Assembly: GCA_002427475.1 (NCBI GenBank)
Contig: DIRG01000066.1
Coordinates: forward strand, 21,218 to 39,177
Reading direction: 5' to 3'
DNA length: 17,960 nucleotides
Source of the DNA: Mageeibacillus sp. UBA5442
GTDB lineage: Bacteria > Bacillota > Clostridia > Saccharofermentanales > DTU023
In this document: positions 1 to 7,561 of the stretch, piece by piece
Layout: the number at the start of each line of letters is the position of its first letter
How positions within the stretch are numbered: position 1 is the first letter of the stretch
Made by a program: the position numbers and the translations under genes
Notes under the pieces: model-generated
Told to the model about the DNA's origin: nothing
Databases searched by the model: none
Seen by the model: the letters and a program-made list of their open reading frames with translations, nothing else

Positions 1-1324
1 TGAGGCTTTTACAACCATGCGTGCTAGAGGCGCACTGGTCACAGATATTGCGGTTCTGGTAGTTGCGGCTGACGATGGTGTAATGCCACAGACAATTGAA
101 GCCATCAACCATGCCCGCGCTGCAGAAACTGAAATCATTGTGGCGATCAACAAAATCGATCGTCCGCAAGCGAATATAGATCGCGTTAAGACCGAGTTGG
201 CCCAGTACAACATTATGGACGCCGATTGGGGTGGCGAAAACAGCATCATTCCCGTTTCAGCCAAGACCGGCGAGAATATGGATGAGTTGTTGGAGACGAT
301 CCTCATCACAGCGGACATCATGGAACTCAAAGCTAATCCGAAACGTCAAGCTAAAGGCACAGTTATTGAAGCTGAGCTTGATATTGGTAGAGGACCGGTT
401 GCCACTGTAATTATTCAACGCGGCACACTGCGGACCGGAGATGCTATCGTGGTCGGATCCCAAATGGGATACGTACGCTTGATGCAAAACGACCGTGGTG
501 AAAAAATCGATGAAGCCGGCCCCTCAATGCCGGTGGAGATCCTGGGACTGTCTGAAGTGCCTGAAGGTGGAGATATCCTCTATCAGGTGAAAGATGAAAA
601 AATTGCCCGTGCTCTCGCAGAGCGCAGACAAGAAGAAGACAGAGAAGCACGTTTGCGTGCCTCCTCCCACATGTCACTTGAAACGCTCTTCAGCAAAATG
701 GATGAGGGCGTCAAGATAGATCTTAACGCTATCGTTAAAGGCGACGTAAAGGGATCGGTTGAGGCCGTGCGCCAGTCCTTAGAAGGACTTTCAACCGATA
801 AGATTCAGGTGCATGTCATTCATAGTGCTACCGGCGGGATCAACGAATCCGATATTCGTTTGGCTGAAGCAGCCGATGCGATCATTGTCGGTTTCAACGT
901 TCGTCCTTCTGCTGTAGCGCGTGAACAGGCCGCAGCTTCTAACGTGGATATCAGGCTTTATAGCGTTATCTACGAAATGATTGAAGAAATCGAACAGGCC
1001 ATGAAGGGCATGTTGGCTCCTGAATATAAAGAAGTTGTTACAGCTCATGCTGAAGTGCGTGAGATATTCAAAGTTACCGGTACCGGTACAGTTGCCGGCT
1101 CTTACATGCTTTCGGGCAAGGCGAATCGTAATGATAAAGTACGCGTTGTTCGCGATGCCGTTGTCATTTACGATGGCGAATTAGCTTCGCTGAGACGCTT
1201 TAAAGATGACGTGCGCGAAGTTGCTCAGGGCTATGAGTTCGGTGCCAGTGTGGAACGCTTCAACGATGTCAAAGTCGGCGATGAACTTGAGTTCTACACT
1301 ATGAAGGAGATCGAAAATGTCTAG
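1..1324 (+). CDS. infB: Translation initiation factor IF-2, 3' part (5' end outside window)
   Basis: IF2 is a cytoplasmic GTPase that places initiator fMet-tRNA on the 30S subunit and promotes 50S joining. The reading frame is open from base 2. Its first codons read EAFTTMRARGA, the tail of the G3 motif DxPGHEAFT, whose His codon ends on base 1. Numbering from the Met codon at 17, the G4 motif NKID is at residues 45-48 and the G5 motif SAK at 81-83. Domain II and the C1/C2 domains that bind fMet-tRNA follow to the end. The 5' end, with the N-terminal domain, P-loop and switch I, is cut off by the window edge. The last 8 bases overlap rbfA, and the usual IF2-RbfA coupling is kept. Family assignment is certain from the intact GTPase and C-terminal domains. 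The Met at 17 is internal, not a start. Confidence 0.98.
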   Translation, partial: EAFTTMRARGALVTDIAVLVVAADDGVMPQTIEAINHARAAETEIIVAINKIDRPQANIDRVKTELAQYNIMDADWGGENSIIPVSAKTGENMDELLETILITADIMELKANPKRQAKGTVIEAELDIGRGPVATVIIQRGTLRTGDAIVVGSQMGYVRLMQNDRGEKIDEAGPSMPVEILGLSEVPEGGDILYQVKDEKIARALAERRQEEDREARLRASSHMSLETLFSKMDEGVKIDLNAIVKGDVKGSVEAVRQSLEGLSTDKIQVHVIHSATGGINESDIRLAEAADAIIVGFNVRPSAVAREQAAASNVDIRLYSVIYEMIEEIEQAMKGMLAPEYKEVVTAHAEVREIFKVTGTGTVAGSYMLSGKANRNDKVRVVRDAVVIYDGELASLRRFKDDVREVAQGYEFGASVERFNDVKVGDELEFYTMKEIENV

Positions 1325-1718
1325 TAGACGAAGCATGCAGGTCGCAGACGAAGTGCGCCGCGTTTTGTCAGAGACCTTACGTAATAGAATTAAGGATCCC
1401 GTGCTGGATGCACGGGTGTCCTTTATAGAAGTGCAGATGAGCGGCGATTTAGCTCATGCAAATGTCTACTACAGCGTGTTGGGAGATCAAGAAAAACGCG
1501 ACGCTGTCGCCTTGAGTTTAAGCAAATCTCTAGGTTTCTTCCGCCGTGAATTGGGACATAAAATGCATTTGCGCATAACCCCTCAGATTCATTTTCTTGA
1601 GGATCGTACAATTGCCGAGGGCTTTTACATGGATCAGTTAATCAATAAGGTTATTGCTGAAGATGAAGCCTCTGCTGAGCAAACTGATGAAAACGAGACG
1701 GACTCAGAGAATAAATAA
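1317..1718 (+). CDS. rbfA: 30S ribosome-binding factor RbfA
   Basis: RbfA is a KH-fold protein that binds the pre-30S particle near the 5' end of 16S rRNA and helps its late maturation, notably in the cold. The 133-residue product has the expected layout. The N-terminus reads RRSMQVADEVRRVLSETL, followed by the KDPVL segment near residues 27-31. The conserved block LRITPQIHFLEDRTIAEG lies around residues 84-101. The last ~20 residues (EDEASAEQTDENETDSENK) are acidic and probably disordered, which is common in this family. An AAGGAG site about 7 bases upstream of the ATG supports this start inside the end of infB. The stop TAA shares one base with the ATG of the next gene (TAATG), so translational coupling is likely. 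Confidence 0.96.
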   Translation: MSSRRSMQVADEVRRVLSETLRNRIKDPVLDARVSFIEVQMSGDLAHANVYYSVLGDQEKRDAVALSLSKSLGFFRRELGHKMHLRITPQIHFLEDRTIAEGFYMDQLINKVIAEDEASAEQTDENETDSENK

Positions 1719-2767
1719 TGAGCAGTTTTAATCAAGACAGAAACGAAATCGCAGCTACCCTTAGTCGCTTGGCTGCTGTTTTATTGGAGTATAGCCAAAA
1801 AAACGCAAAGCTGGGGATTTTCCCCCATGCCAGAGCCGACGGTGACGCCTTGGGTGCTGCCCTGTCTCTTACTCTCGCCTTGCAGCAGCTGGGCGCGAGC
1901 GCGACGGTTTTTACAGATGAAGAGCTTGCTCCTTCTCTCAAGTTTCTGCCGGGAACGGACAACGTTTCTGTTTATCGCGACGAGAAGTCAGAGCAGCAGC
2001 TCGACTTTGTTATCGCAGTTGATCTGAACTCTCCCGACCGCCTTGAAAGGCGCGAAGAGTTTTTCATGAAAACGGAGCAATACGCGCTTATCGACCATCA
2101 CGTGCGCAAGCAGGAGAACAAGGGACTTGAGCTGGTTTATACAAAGGCCTCCTCCACCTGCGAGCTCGTCTTTCGCCTAATAGAGGAGCTGGAGACTTTG
2201 TCTTCGCAGAAGCTTTTCAATGACGATATCGCCACCTTGTTGATTGCCGGTTTGATGACGGACACCGGGCGCTTTAGTTACAACAATACAACGCCACGTG
2301 GCCTCAGGCAGACCGCCTGGCTGATCGAAGAATTCAACGTGAATCTTTCGACTTTAACTCATGAGTTGTTCGAACGTACTACCGTAACTCAGCTCCAAAT
2401 TAGAGGCGATATTTTTGCCTCAATGAGACTGGAGGCCGGCGGGCGTATTCTTCTAGCAGCAGTTTCCCGAGATATGATGGACCAGCGTGGAGCTAGGGAT
2501 GACGATCTTGACTACCTGTCCTCCGAAATGCGTGAGGCAGACGGAGTCGATGTGTCGATACTTCTGCGCGAGTCGCCTGATCGAAGTGAAATCCAAGCGA
2601 GTGTCCGCTCTAACAGCTGCTTGGATGCAGCTGCCTTTTCCAAACATTTTGGGGGAGGTGGGCATGTCCGAGCTGCAGGATTTACTTTGGAGGATGTGAG
2701 CTTGGCAGAAGCCGAGACCCTTGCTCTCGCTCAAGCCGAAATAATGCTCGATCAATGTAAACTTTAA
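1718..2767 (+). CDS. nrnA: DHH/DHHA1 phosphoesterase, NrnA-type oligoribonuclease / pAp phosphatase
   Basis: Members of this cytoplasmic family degrade nanoRNAs (2-5 nt) and dephosphorylate 3'-phosphoadenosine 5'-phosphate. Some homologues instead cleave pApA or c-di-AMP intermediates. The metal-binding motifs of the DHH domain are visible: PHARADGDALG (residues 36-46, with H37, D41 and D43), VDLNSPD (D102), the signature IDHH (D126, H127, H128) and MTDTGRFSY (D182). The C-terminal DHHA1 domain ends in GGGGHVRAAGF at about 312-322, the substrate-binding GGGH loop. There are no membrane, PAS or GGDEF regions, so it is a stand-alone NrnA and not GdpP. Its place between rbfA and truB is the standard Firmicutes order. 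It overlaps both neighbours by one base (TAATG). Exact substrate preference cannot be read from the sequence. Confidence 0.93.
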   Translation: MSSFNQDRNEIAATLSRLAAVLLEYSQKNAKLGIFPHARADGDALGAALSLTLALQQLGASATVFTDEELAPSLKFLPGTDNVSVYRDEKSEQQLDFVIAVDLNSPDRLERREEFFMKTEQYALIDHHVRKQENKGLELVYTKASSTCELVFRLIEELETLSSQKLFNDDIATLLIAGLMTDTGRFSYNNTTPRGLRQTAWLIEEFNVNLSTLTHELFERTTVTQLQIRGDIFASMRLEAGGRILLAAVSRDMMDQRGARDDDLDYLSSEMREADGVDVSILLRESPDRSEIQASVRSNSCLDAAAFSKHFGGGGHVRAAGFTLEDVSLAEAETLALAQAEIMLDQCKL

Positions 2768-3771
2768 TGATAAAAATGCTAAACGATCAGGGGATTATCC
2801 TCGTAAACAAAGACAGCGGAAAAACCTCAGCTGCAGTTGTCGCTCAACTGCGAAAGCTTTTGGGGATGAAGCGGGTCGGACATTGCGGCACTCTTGATCC
2901 GTTCGCAACAGGCGTTCTGCCGATAGTTTTTGGTCGTGCCACTGCGGCCGTTCCCTATATGATAAATTATGATAAAAAATACCGCTGCCAGATCCAACTC
3001 GGTGCTCGTACCGACACCATGGACCTCGAGGGCGAAGTCGTAGCGCGTGCACCAGAGGACTTCGATCTTTCCCGGCTAGCGGATCGTTCTTATTTGGAAG
3101 CTGTTATAAACAGTTTTCAAGGCGAAATTCAACAACAGGCTCCCCTTTATTCTGCTGTCAAAGTGGACGGCAAGGCTCTCTATAAATATGCCCGCCAAGA
3201 GGAAGAAGTAGAACGTCCTTGGCGTAGCGTGACTGTTTACGAGCTGGAGCTCCTGGATCTGTATTATGTCGAGACTGAGAAATTCCCCCGCCTAGATGTT
3301 AAGTTTTTTACATCTAAGGGTACTTATATTCGTTCGCTAGCTGATGCTATCGGTGAGAAGCTTGGCTGCTACGCCTACGCAGCAGAGCTGGTACGCACTG
3401 ACAGTGGTCCCTTTGGACTAGATCAAACTGTCAAGGTCGATGATTTATTTGCGCGGTTCAATGAGCTTGGCCGTAGTTCTAAAGCGTTTTTGGATGCCAT
3501 AACGACAGAAAACAAAGTCTTGCCCACTCTGGCAGCCTTTGACGCTTACCCAACTTACGCTCTCCAGCGACATGAAGCTTTGCAGCTCGCGCACGGGCAA
3601 AAGATTACGCTATCGGACCAAGAAACTTCTCACGCAACGATAACTTTCACGTATAATAATATATTGATTGCTGTGGGCAGTGTTGAGCAAGGCGCAGTCG
3701 AGGTTAAACGAGTTTTTGTGGACAGTGCTGCTAAATTTTTACATGAGGGAAGTGTGGATGAAGATATTTGA
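2767..3771 (+). CDS. truB: tRNA pseudouridine(55) synthase TruB
   Basis: TruB converts U55 of the tRNA T-loop to pseudouridine and also acts as a tRNA folding chaperone. The catalytic motif GHCGTLDPFATGVLP is at residues 38-52, with the nucleophilic aspartate at D44. The conserved Tyr is in KKY (about Y72). The second motif YSAVKVDGKALYKYAR is at 128-143 and SKGTYIRSLADAIGEKLG at 183-200. The C-terminal ~80 residues include LQLAHGQKI and match a TruB C-terminal/PUA-like domain. Length (334 aa) is slightly above many bacterial TruB proteins. No good ribosome binding site precedes the ATG, so initiation probably depends on the TAATG overlap with nrnA. A second ATG three codons in (2776) is possible. 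The gene ends 14 bases inside ribF. Confidence 0.97.
   Translation: MIKMLNDQGIILVNKDSGKTSAAVVAQLRKLLGMKRVGHCGTLDPFATGVLPIVFGRATAAVPYMINYDKKYRCQIQLGARTDTMDLEGEVVARAPEDFDLSRLADRSYLEAVINSFQGEIQQQAPLYSAVKVDGKALYKYARQEEEVERPWRSVTVYELELLDLYYVETEKFPRLDVKFFTSKGTYIRSLADAIGEKLGCYAYAAELVRTDSGPFGLDQTVKVDDLFARFNELGRSSKAFLDAITTENKVLPTLAAFDAYPTYALQRHEALQLAHGQKITLSDQETSHATITFTYNNILIAVGSVEQGAVEVKRVFVDSAAKFLHEGSVDEDI
3745..3750 (+). promoter_or_regulatory. Ribosome binding site of ribF
   Basis: GAGGGA lies 7 bases before the ATG at 3758, inside the end of truB. It fixes the ribF start there and not at the upstream ATG at 3668, which would add 30 residues with no family similarity and overlap truB by about 100 bases. 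Confidence 0.75.
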
Positions 3772-4681
3772 ATCTCTGGAAAATATTGATTCTCAGCAGG
3801 AGCGCGGGCTTACGCTGGGAGTTTTTGACGGTATGCATATCGGGCATCGCCATCTTTTAGAAGAACTGATGGACGTTTGCCGCGAGCAATCTTTACGGCC
3901 GGCGGTTTTTACTTTTATTTCGCCCTTCGGTCCGGAAGAAAACCGGCGCTTACTGGAGATAGAAGAGAAATACGCGATTTTGGAAGAGATCGGTATCGAA
4001 GATGTTTTCGTTACTAATATGACGGAAGAGTTCCGAAATATCAGCGCTTATGATTTTTTGAAAAAATTCTTGCAGGAAAAACTCAATGTGAAGACACTTG
4101 TCGTGGGGGAAGATGCCCGCTTTGGTGCCGGGGCAAAGGGTGACGTTCATCTATTGGCGGAGTTTGCCGCCGCTGAAGATTTCTCTTATAAGGTAGCGGC
4201 CGATGTTCTCTATCGGGACGAAAAAGTTTCCAGTTCTCGTATCAGAAATTGCTTGTATCAGGGAGAGTTGGAGGCTGTTACGGAAATGTTGACTAGGCCG
4301 TATAAGCTCAAGGGTGTGGTGGAGCACGGGCGTGCAATTGGCTCGCGCAAAGGTTTTCCTACCGCTAATTTTCGCTATCCAGCCAAGCGTGCTCGATTGC
4401 ACAACGGGGTTTACGCTACTGTTGCTCAATGTAGTGCAGGAGTTTTTCCTGCGGTTAGCAATATCGGAGTATCTCCGACTATTGAAGAGGAGACCCCCTT
4501 ACGGGTTGAAACGTATTTGTATGACTTCGATGGCTTGCTCTATGGCGAGGAAATTGAAGTGGACTTTCTTTCTTTCATTAGGCCGGAGCTGCGTTTCGAG
4601 TCCATGGAAGAGTTGACCGAGGCTGTGCGGGCGGATCTGGAAAATGTGTGGCAATGGCATCAGTCGCGTGTGGTAAAATAA
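3758..4681 (+). CDS. ribF: Bifunctional riboflavin kinase / FAD synthetase RibF
   Basis: RibF phosphorylates riboflavin to FMN and then adenylylates FMN to FAD. The 307-residue protein has both domains. The N-terminal nucleotidyltransferase domain carries GVFDGMHIGH (residues 21-30), VVGEDARFG (115-123) and SSSRIR (158-163). The C-terminal flavokinase domain carries GVVEHGRAIGSRKGFPTANF (about 186-205, with the PTAN metal and substrate site) and ends with VETYLYDFDGLLYG and the FIRPELRFES segment. The first domain has TFISPFGPEENRRLL where most family members have TFxPHP, a small local divergence. The start is set by a GAGGGA site. The gene overlaps truB by 14 bases and is followed 18 bases later by lgt. 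truB-ribF adjacency is usual, but rpsO, which often follows, is absent here. Confidence 0.95.
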   Translation: MKIFESLENIDSQQERGLTLGVFDGMHIGHRHLLEELMDVCREQSLRPAVFTFISPFGPEENRRLLEIEEKYAILEEIGIEDVFVTNMTEEFRNISAYDFLKKFLQEKLNVKTLVVGEDARFGAGAKGDVHLLAEFAAAEDFSYKVAADVLYRDEKVSSSRIRNCLYQGELEAVTEMLTRPYKLKGVVEHGRAIGSRKGFPTANFRYPAKRARLHNGVYATVAQCSAGVFPAVSNIGVSPTIEEETPLRVETYLYDFDGLLYGEEIEVDFLSFIRPELRFESMEELTEAVRADLENVWQWHQSRVVK

Positions 4682-4699
4682 TCGTCTGGAGGATCAGAT

Positions 4700-5722
4700 A
4701 TGAATAATTCTGCGGATTATCTTGTGAATTTTCCGGGGTTAGGTATAAATAATCTCGAAATTAGCCGAATTGTGTTTCAATTCAATCTCTTTGGTCGCGA
4801 AATATCAATTTATTGGTATGGGCTCTTAATTGCGCTGGCCTTTTTGCTAGCCATGCTTTTGGCGATTAGGCACGCGAAAAGACACGATTTAAAAAGTGAT
4901 GATGTCGTCGATTTTTTCTTGGTCTTAATTCCGGCCGCGATAATCGGAGCTCGCGTCTACTATGTAGCTTTCGAGTGGTCACAATTCTCTTCCGATTGGC
5001 GTAAGATTTTTGACCTTAGATCGGGAGGGCTGGCCTTCTACGGCGGAGTGATCGGCTCTATTCTCGCCATCTTGTTGATGGCTATGTATAAGCGTATTCG
5101 CCTATCTAAGATACTTGATTACCTGGCGCCTTATCTGCCCTTGGGTCACGCTATCGGTCGTTGGGGAAATTTTTTCAACCAGGAAGCCTTCGGCGTTAAT
5201 ACAGATCTGCCTTGGGGCATGATCAGTAATGGGACGTCTGCATATTTAAACCGAATCAACCCGAATCCCGGAAATCCTTTGCCGGGACTTGATCCTTCTC
5301 TGCCAGTGCATCCCACCTTCCTCTACGAATTTTTGGCAAATATTCTTATTTTCGTTATTCTGCTCTTCGTGCGCCGTCGTTCCAAGCAGCCCATGACTAC
5401 ATTGGCCAGCTATTTCTTGCTTTATGGAGTCGTACGTTTCTTTGTAGAAGGTATACGAACTGACGCTCTGTTCACGGGTGGCGGGATTCGCATCTCGCAA
5501 GCTTTGTCTGCGGCTATGGTTATTTTCGGTGTTGTCGTTCTTGTAATCAACGCGGTTCGTAATAATTCGCGTAGAAAAGCTCTGGCAGCCATCAGCTTAA
5601 GTGCTGATCGGGCAGGCGAAATAATTTATGCGCCTGTATTGGGAACAGAGGAGACGGGGATTGAAGCTTCTGTGGAAGAAGAGGGCGAACAAAATAACAA
5701 CGATGAGGAGTCTGAGGCTTAA
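4700..5722 (+). CDS. lgt: Prolipoprotein diacylglyceryl transferase Lgt
   Basis: Lgt transfers diacylglycerol from phosphatidylglycerol to the lipobox cysteine of prolipoproteins, the first step of lipoprotein maturation at the cytoplasmic membrane. About seven hydrophobic segments are visible. Signature features are YWYGLLIALAFL near the start, GGLAFYGGVIGS (109-120), the Lgt motif GHAIGRWGNFFNQEAFG (149-165, with H150, R154, N157, N160 and E162), HPTFLYE (204-210) and RFFVEGIRTD (246-255). GGAGG at 4688-4692, 7 bases upstream, supports the start. The protein is long (340 aa). Its last ~50 residues after the final membrane helix are hydrophilic and end in an acidic stretch rich in Glu and Asn, probably disordered and facing the cytoplasm. 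The function call does not depend on this tail. Confidence 0.97.
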   Translation: MNNSADYLVNFPGLGINNLEISRIVFQFNLFGREISIYWYGLLIALAFLLAMLLAIRHAKRHDLKSDDVVDFFLVLIPAAIIGARVYYVAFEWSQFSSDWRKIFDLRSGGLAFYGGVIGSILAILLMAMYKRIRLSKILDYLAPYLPLGHAIGRWGNFFNQEAFGVNTDLPWGMISNGTSAYLNRINPNPGNPLPGLDPSLPVHPTFLYEFLANILIFVILLFVRRRSKQPMTTLASYFLLYGVVRFFVEGIRTDALFTGGGIRISQALSAAMVIFGVVVLVINAVRNNSRRKALAAISLSADRAGEIIYAPVLGTEETGIEASVEEEGEQNNNDEESEA

Positions 5723-5740
5723 GCTGCTTTACTTGTAATC

Positions 5741-6889
5741 ATGCCTGACTTAAACACTAAGAATAAATCTTCCCGTATAGACAAATTTTTCCAGCTCTTG
5801 GATTACAGGATGCTGGTGCCGGTTGCTGTTTTAGTTATTATCGGGTTGGTTGTCCTTAATACTGTCTTGTCTTCAGGTTATGGTGCGGTGATTTTTGATT
5901 ACCCCAATAACTTTTACAAACAGCTTGCAATTGTTTTGATCGGGCTTGTTGCGGCTTTTATCATTTGCCTTTTCGAAAAGCCCACGCTGAGGTTGATCGG
6001 CGCTTTGATTTACGGAGTGAGCATTGTACTCCTGATTTATGTTAAAGTAGACGGCTTCAGGCCGGTGGCCGGTGCAGATAGCTGGATTTATCTGCCCTTA
6101 GTCGGCTCCTTCCAACCCTCCGAATTAGCAAAAATTGGGGTTGCTATGGTGAGTGGTCCGATTTTTGCTCAGATTAAAGAGGGCGAAATCTCGAATCTGC
6201 AGGGTTTTGCCAAGGTCGGCTTGCTTTATGCCATACCGTTTTTATTAGTCATTACGGAAGTGGACCTCGGTACCTCCATGGTCATATTATTTATGTTCCT
6301 GGCGACTCTCTTTGTCTGGGGCATTAAATGGCGCTACATCCTTGCCTCACTAGCGGGGGTGACGGTTGTGGTTGTGCCGTTACTGTGGCAGTTTTTCCTC
6401 AGCGTCAGCCAAAAGAATCGTATTTTGACTTTCTTTTTCCGTGGGAATGACCCGGCAGCCTCGTATCAAATTGATCAGTCTCTTGCTGCTGTGGCATCGG
6501 GCGGAATTACCGGCAATAACAGCGGACAGTACGTTAACGTGCCTGTTAAGGAATCAGACTTCATTTTTTCCGCTATTTCGGAACAGCTGGGTTTGATCGG
6601 TTCAGCTTTGGTCATTCTTGTAGCGGGCTATTTCATTATCTATACGCTACGGCGGGCGGCACAGATAGAGAAGCAATCCTACTCCAGTGCCTACGTTATG
6701 GTTGCCCTGATCTCTTCTATTGCCTTCCATTACATCGAGAACATTGGTATGACAATTGGACTCTTGCCCATCACCGGCATTCCTTTGCCCTTTATCAGCT
6801 ACGGCGGATCGGCCATGGTATCCAACTTTTTACTCTTAGGAGTTCTACTTAATATTTCTATGGATTACAAATTGAGCACAATCGATTAA
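5741..6889 (+). CDS. rodA: SEDS peptidoglycan glycosyltransferase, RodA-type (FtsW/RodA/SpoVE family)
   Basis: SEDS proteins polymerise lipid II into glycan strands together with a class B PBP. This 382-residue membrane protein has about ten hydrophobic segments. Key sites are SWIYLPLVGSFQPSELAKI (W115 to about 132), EVDLGTSM (173-180), the large outer loop ending in SDFIFSAISEQLGLIG (272-287, with conserved D273) and GIPLPFISYGGSAMVSN near the C-terminus. I call it RodA and not FtsW because a second SEDS gene occupies the classical ftsW place between mraY and murG. The elongation role is therefore inferred. The outer loop reads GGITGNNSGQYVNVPVKESD in place of the usual GxGxG...LPExxTD pattern. 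No Shine-Dalgarno sequence is close to the ATG. Translation may reinitiate after the lgt stop 18 bases upstream. It is the last gene before a terminator. Confidence 0.9.
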   Translation: MPDLNTKNKSSRIDKFFQLLDYRMLVPVAVLVIIGLVVLNTVLSSGYGAVIFDYPNNFYKQLAIVLIGLVAAFIICLFEKPTLRLIGALIYGVSIVLLIYVKVDGFRPVAGADSWIYLPLVGSFQPSELAKIGVAMVSGPIFAQIKEGEISNLQGFAKVGLLYAIPFLLVITEVDLGTSMVILFMFLATLFVWGIKWRYILASLAGVTVVVVPLLWQFFLSVSQKNRILTFFFRGNDPAASYQIDQSLAAVASGGITGNNSGQYVNVPVKESDFIFSAISEQLGLIGSALVILVAGYFIIYTLRRAAQIEKQSYSSAYVMVALISSIAFHYIENIGMTIGLLPITGIPLPFISYGGSAMVSNFLLLGVLLNISMDYKLSTID

Positions 6890-6928
6890 GTCAGCCTTGA
6901 TCTGCCGAAATAGAATATTTGCTCTGAC

Positions 6929-6956
6929 AGCCACCTCACGTAGGTGGTTTTCCTTT
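6929..6956 (+). terminator. Probable Rho-independent terminator after rodA
   Basis: CCACCT (6931-6936) pairs with AGGTGG (6942-6947) around a 5-base loop. An A-T and a G-T pair extend the stem to 8 bases. The tail TTTTCCTTT follows directly. It lies about 40 bases after the rodA stop and before the mraZ promoter, as expected for the end of the infB-to-rodA transcript. The interrupted T-tract suggests moderate strength. Confidence 0.7.
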
Positions 6957-7025
6957 GTCTAGTGTTTGTCTGTAAAACCATTCTTCAAACCAAGTTTTAG
7001 AGGGAAAAGGCCAAAAATGTTACAA

Positions 7026-7061
7026 TTTTGCCACATTGGGGGGATTTTTGCCATTTTGTGG
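7026..7061 (+). repeat. Short repeats upstream of the mraZ promoter
   Basis: The octamer TTTTGCCA occurs at 7026-7033 and again at 7046-7053, exactly 20 bases apart. A related TTTTGTGG follows at 7054-7061. CCAC (7031-7034) and GTGG (7058-7061) are in opposite orientation. Spacing near whole helical turns, next to a mraZ promoter, suggests a protein-binding array, possibly additional MraZ sites. This is inference from pattern only. Confidence 0.45.
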
Positions 7062-7067
7062 AGCTTC

Positions 7068-7098
7068 TTGACACAATAGTGGGGTTTAGTGGTAGAAT
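7068..7098 (+). promoter_or_regulatory. Sigma-A type promoter of the dcw operon with candidate MraZ boxes
   Basis: A perfect -35 box TTGACA is at 7068-7073 and an extended -10, TG G TAGAAT, at 7090-7098. The spacer is 19 bases, longer than ideal, which the TGn extension may offset. Within it AGTGG occurs twice with an exact 10-base period (7078-7082 and 7088-7092), and the second copy overlaps the -10 extension. MraZ is known to bind direct G-rich (TGGG- or GTG-type) repeats with 10-base spacing upstream of its own gene. Autorepression by the downstream MraZ is thus the likely meaning. The start site would fall near 7105. Confidence 0.65.
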
Positions 7099-7112
7099 AT
7101 GAAAAAGATATT

Positions 7113-7121
7113 GGAGGAGGT
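7113..7121 (+). promoter_or_regulatory. Ribosome binding site of mraZ
   Basis: GGAGGAGGT ends 5 bases before the GTG at 7127. It is the strongest site in the window and selects the GTG over the in-frame ATG at 7139. Confidence 0.8.
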
Positions 7122-7126
7122 GTCAA

Positions 7127-7561
7127 GTGGCTCGCTATATGCACGTAGTAGACTCAAAAGGTCGCGTCATCGTGCCGTCCAAAATCCGTGATCGTTTTGA
7201 CGGAGTCCTAATTGTGACTGTCAGCTTGGATGACGGCTACTTGAACGTGTACACATCCTCCCAATTCGAGAAGATCCTCGAACAATTTAGTGAATTACAA
7301 ACCAGTGAAGCAGAAGCCCGTCTTTTCCGTCGCCAAATTATTGGTGAAGCTGTTGAATGTGAGCTTGACGGACAGGGTCGCATCTCTATCCCCAATCATT
7401 TGTGGGATAGGATTTTCGTGACAAAAGGGGAAGAAATCTGCTTTATCGATGTTTATACCTCAGTCGAGATTTGCTCTAAGGAGTTCTATGAAAAACAACA
7501 AGCAGCAGCAGAATCTTTGTCTGAACTGGACTTGTCACCTTATGGCATCCGCGGACTATAG
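7127..7561 (+). CDS. mraZ: Transcriptional regulator MraZ
   Basis: MraZ is a DNA-binding protein with two AbrB-like (SpoVT/AbrB) swapped-hairpin repeats. It forms ring-shaped oligomers and controls the dcw promoter. Both repeats are visible: DSKGRVIVP at residues 9-17 and DGQGRISIP at 81-89, each followed by a helical segment. The 144-residue length is typical. The start is a GTG with a very strong ribosome binding site. The common MFxGEY N-terminus is replaced by a short VARYMH leader. Being first in the operon, directly after a promoter with 10-base AGTGG repeats, it fits the usual autoregulatory arrangement. The last 20 bases overlap rsmH in another frame. Confidence 0.96.
   Translation: MARYMHVVDSKGRVIVPSKIRDRFDGVLIVTVSLDDGYLNVYTSSQFEKILEQFSELQTSEAEARLFRRQIIGEAVECELDGQGRISIPNHLWDRIFVTKGEEICFIDVYTSVEICSKEFYEKQQAAAESLSELDLSPYGIRGL

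Noticed and set aside
3668..3757. N-terminal extension of RibF from the ATG at 3668
   Set aside because: The extra 30 residues lie wholly over the end of truB and have no RibF similarity. A good ribosome binding site marks ATG 3758.
5741..6889. Calling the first SEDS gene spoVE or a second ftsW
   Set aside because: It lies outside the dcw order next to lgt, while the gene between mraY and murG fits FtsW. A sporulation role cannot be shown from this sequence, so RodA-type is the cautious call.
6890..6928. GTCAG (6890-6894) and CTGAC (6924-6928) as a possible long hairpin after rodA
   Set aside because: Only five pairs enclose a large loop, and the nearby CCACCT/AGGTGG hairpin with its T-rich tail is a better terminator.
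6959..7144. A 61-residue minus-strand reading frame in the rodA-mraZ gap
   Set aside because: It covers the mraZ promoter and repeats, shows no domain and has no clear ribosome binding site. The regulatory reading of this stretch explains it better.
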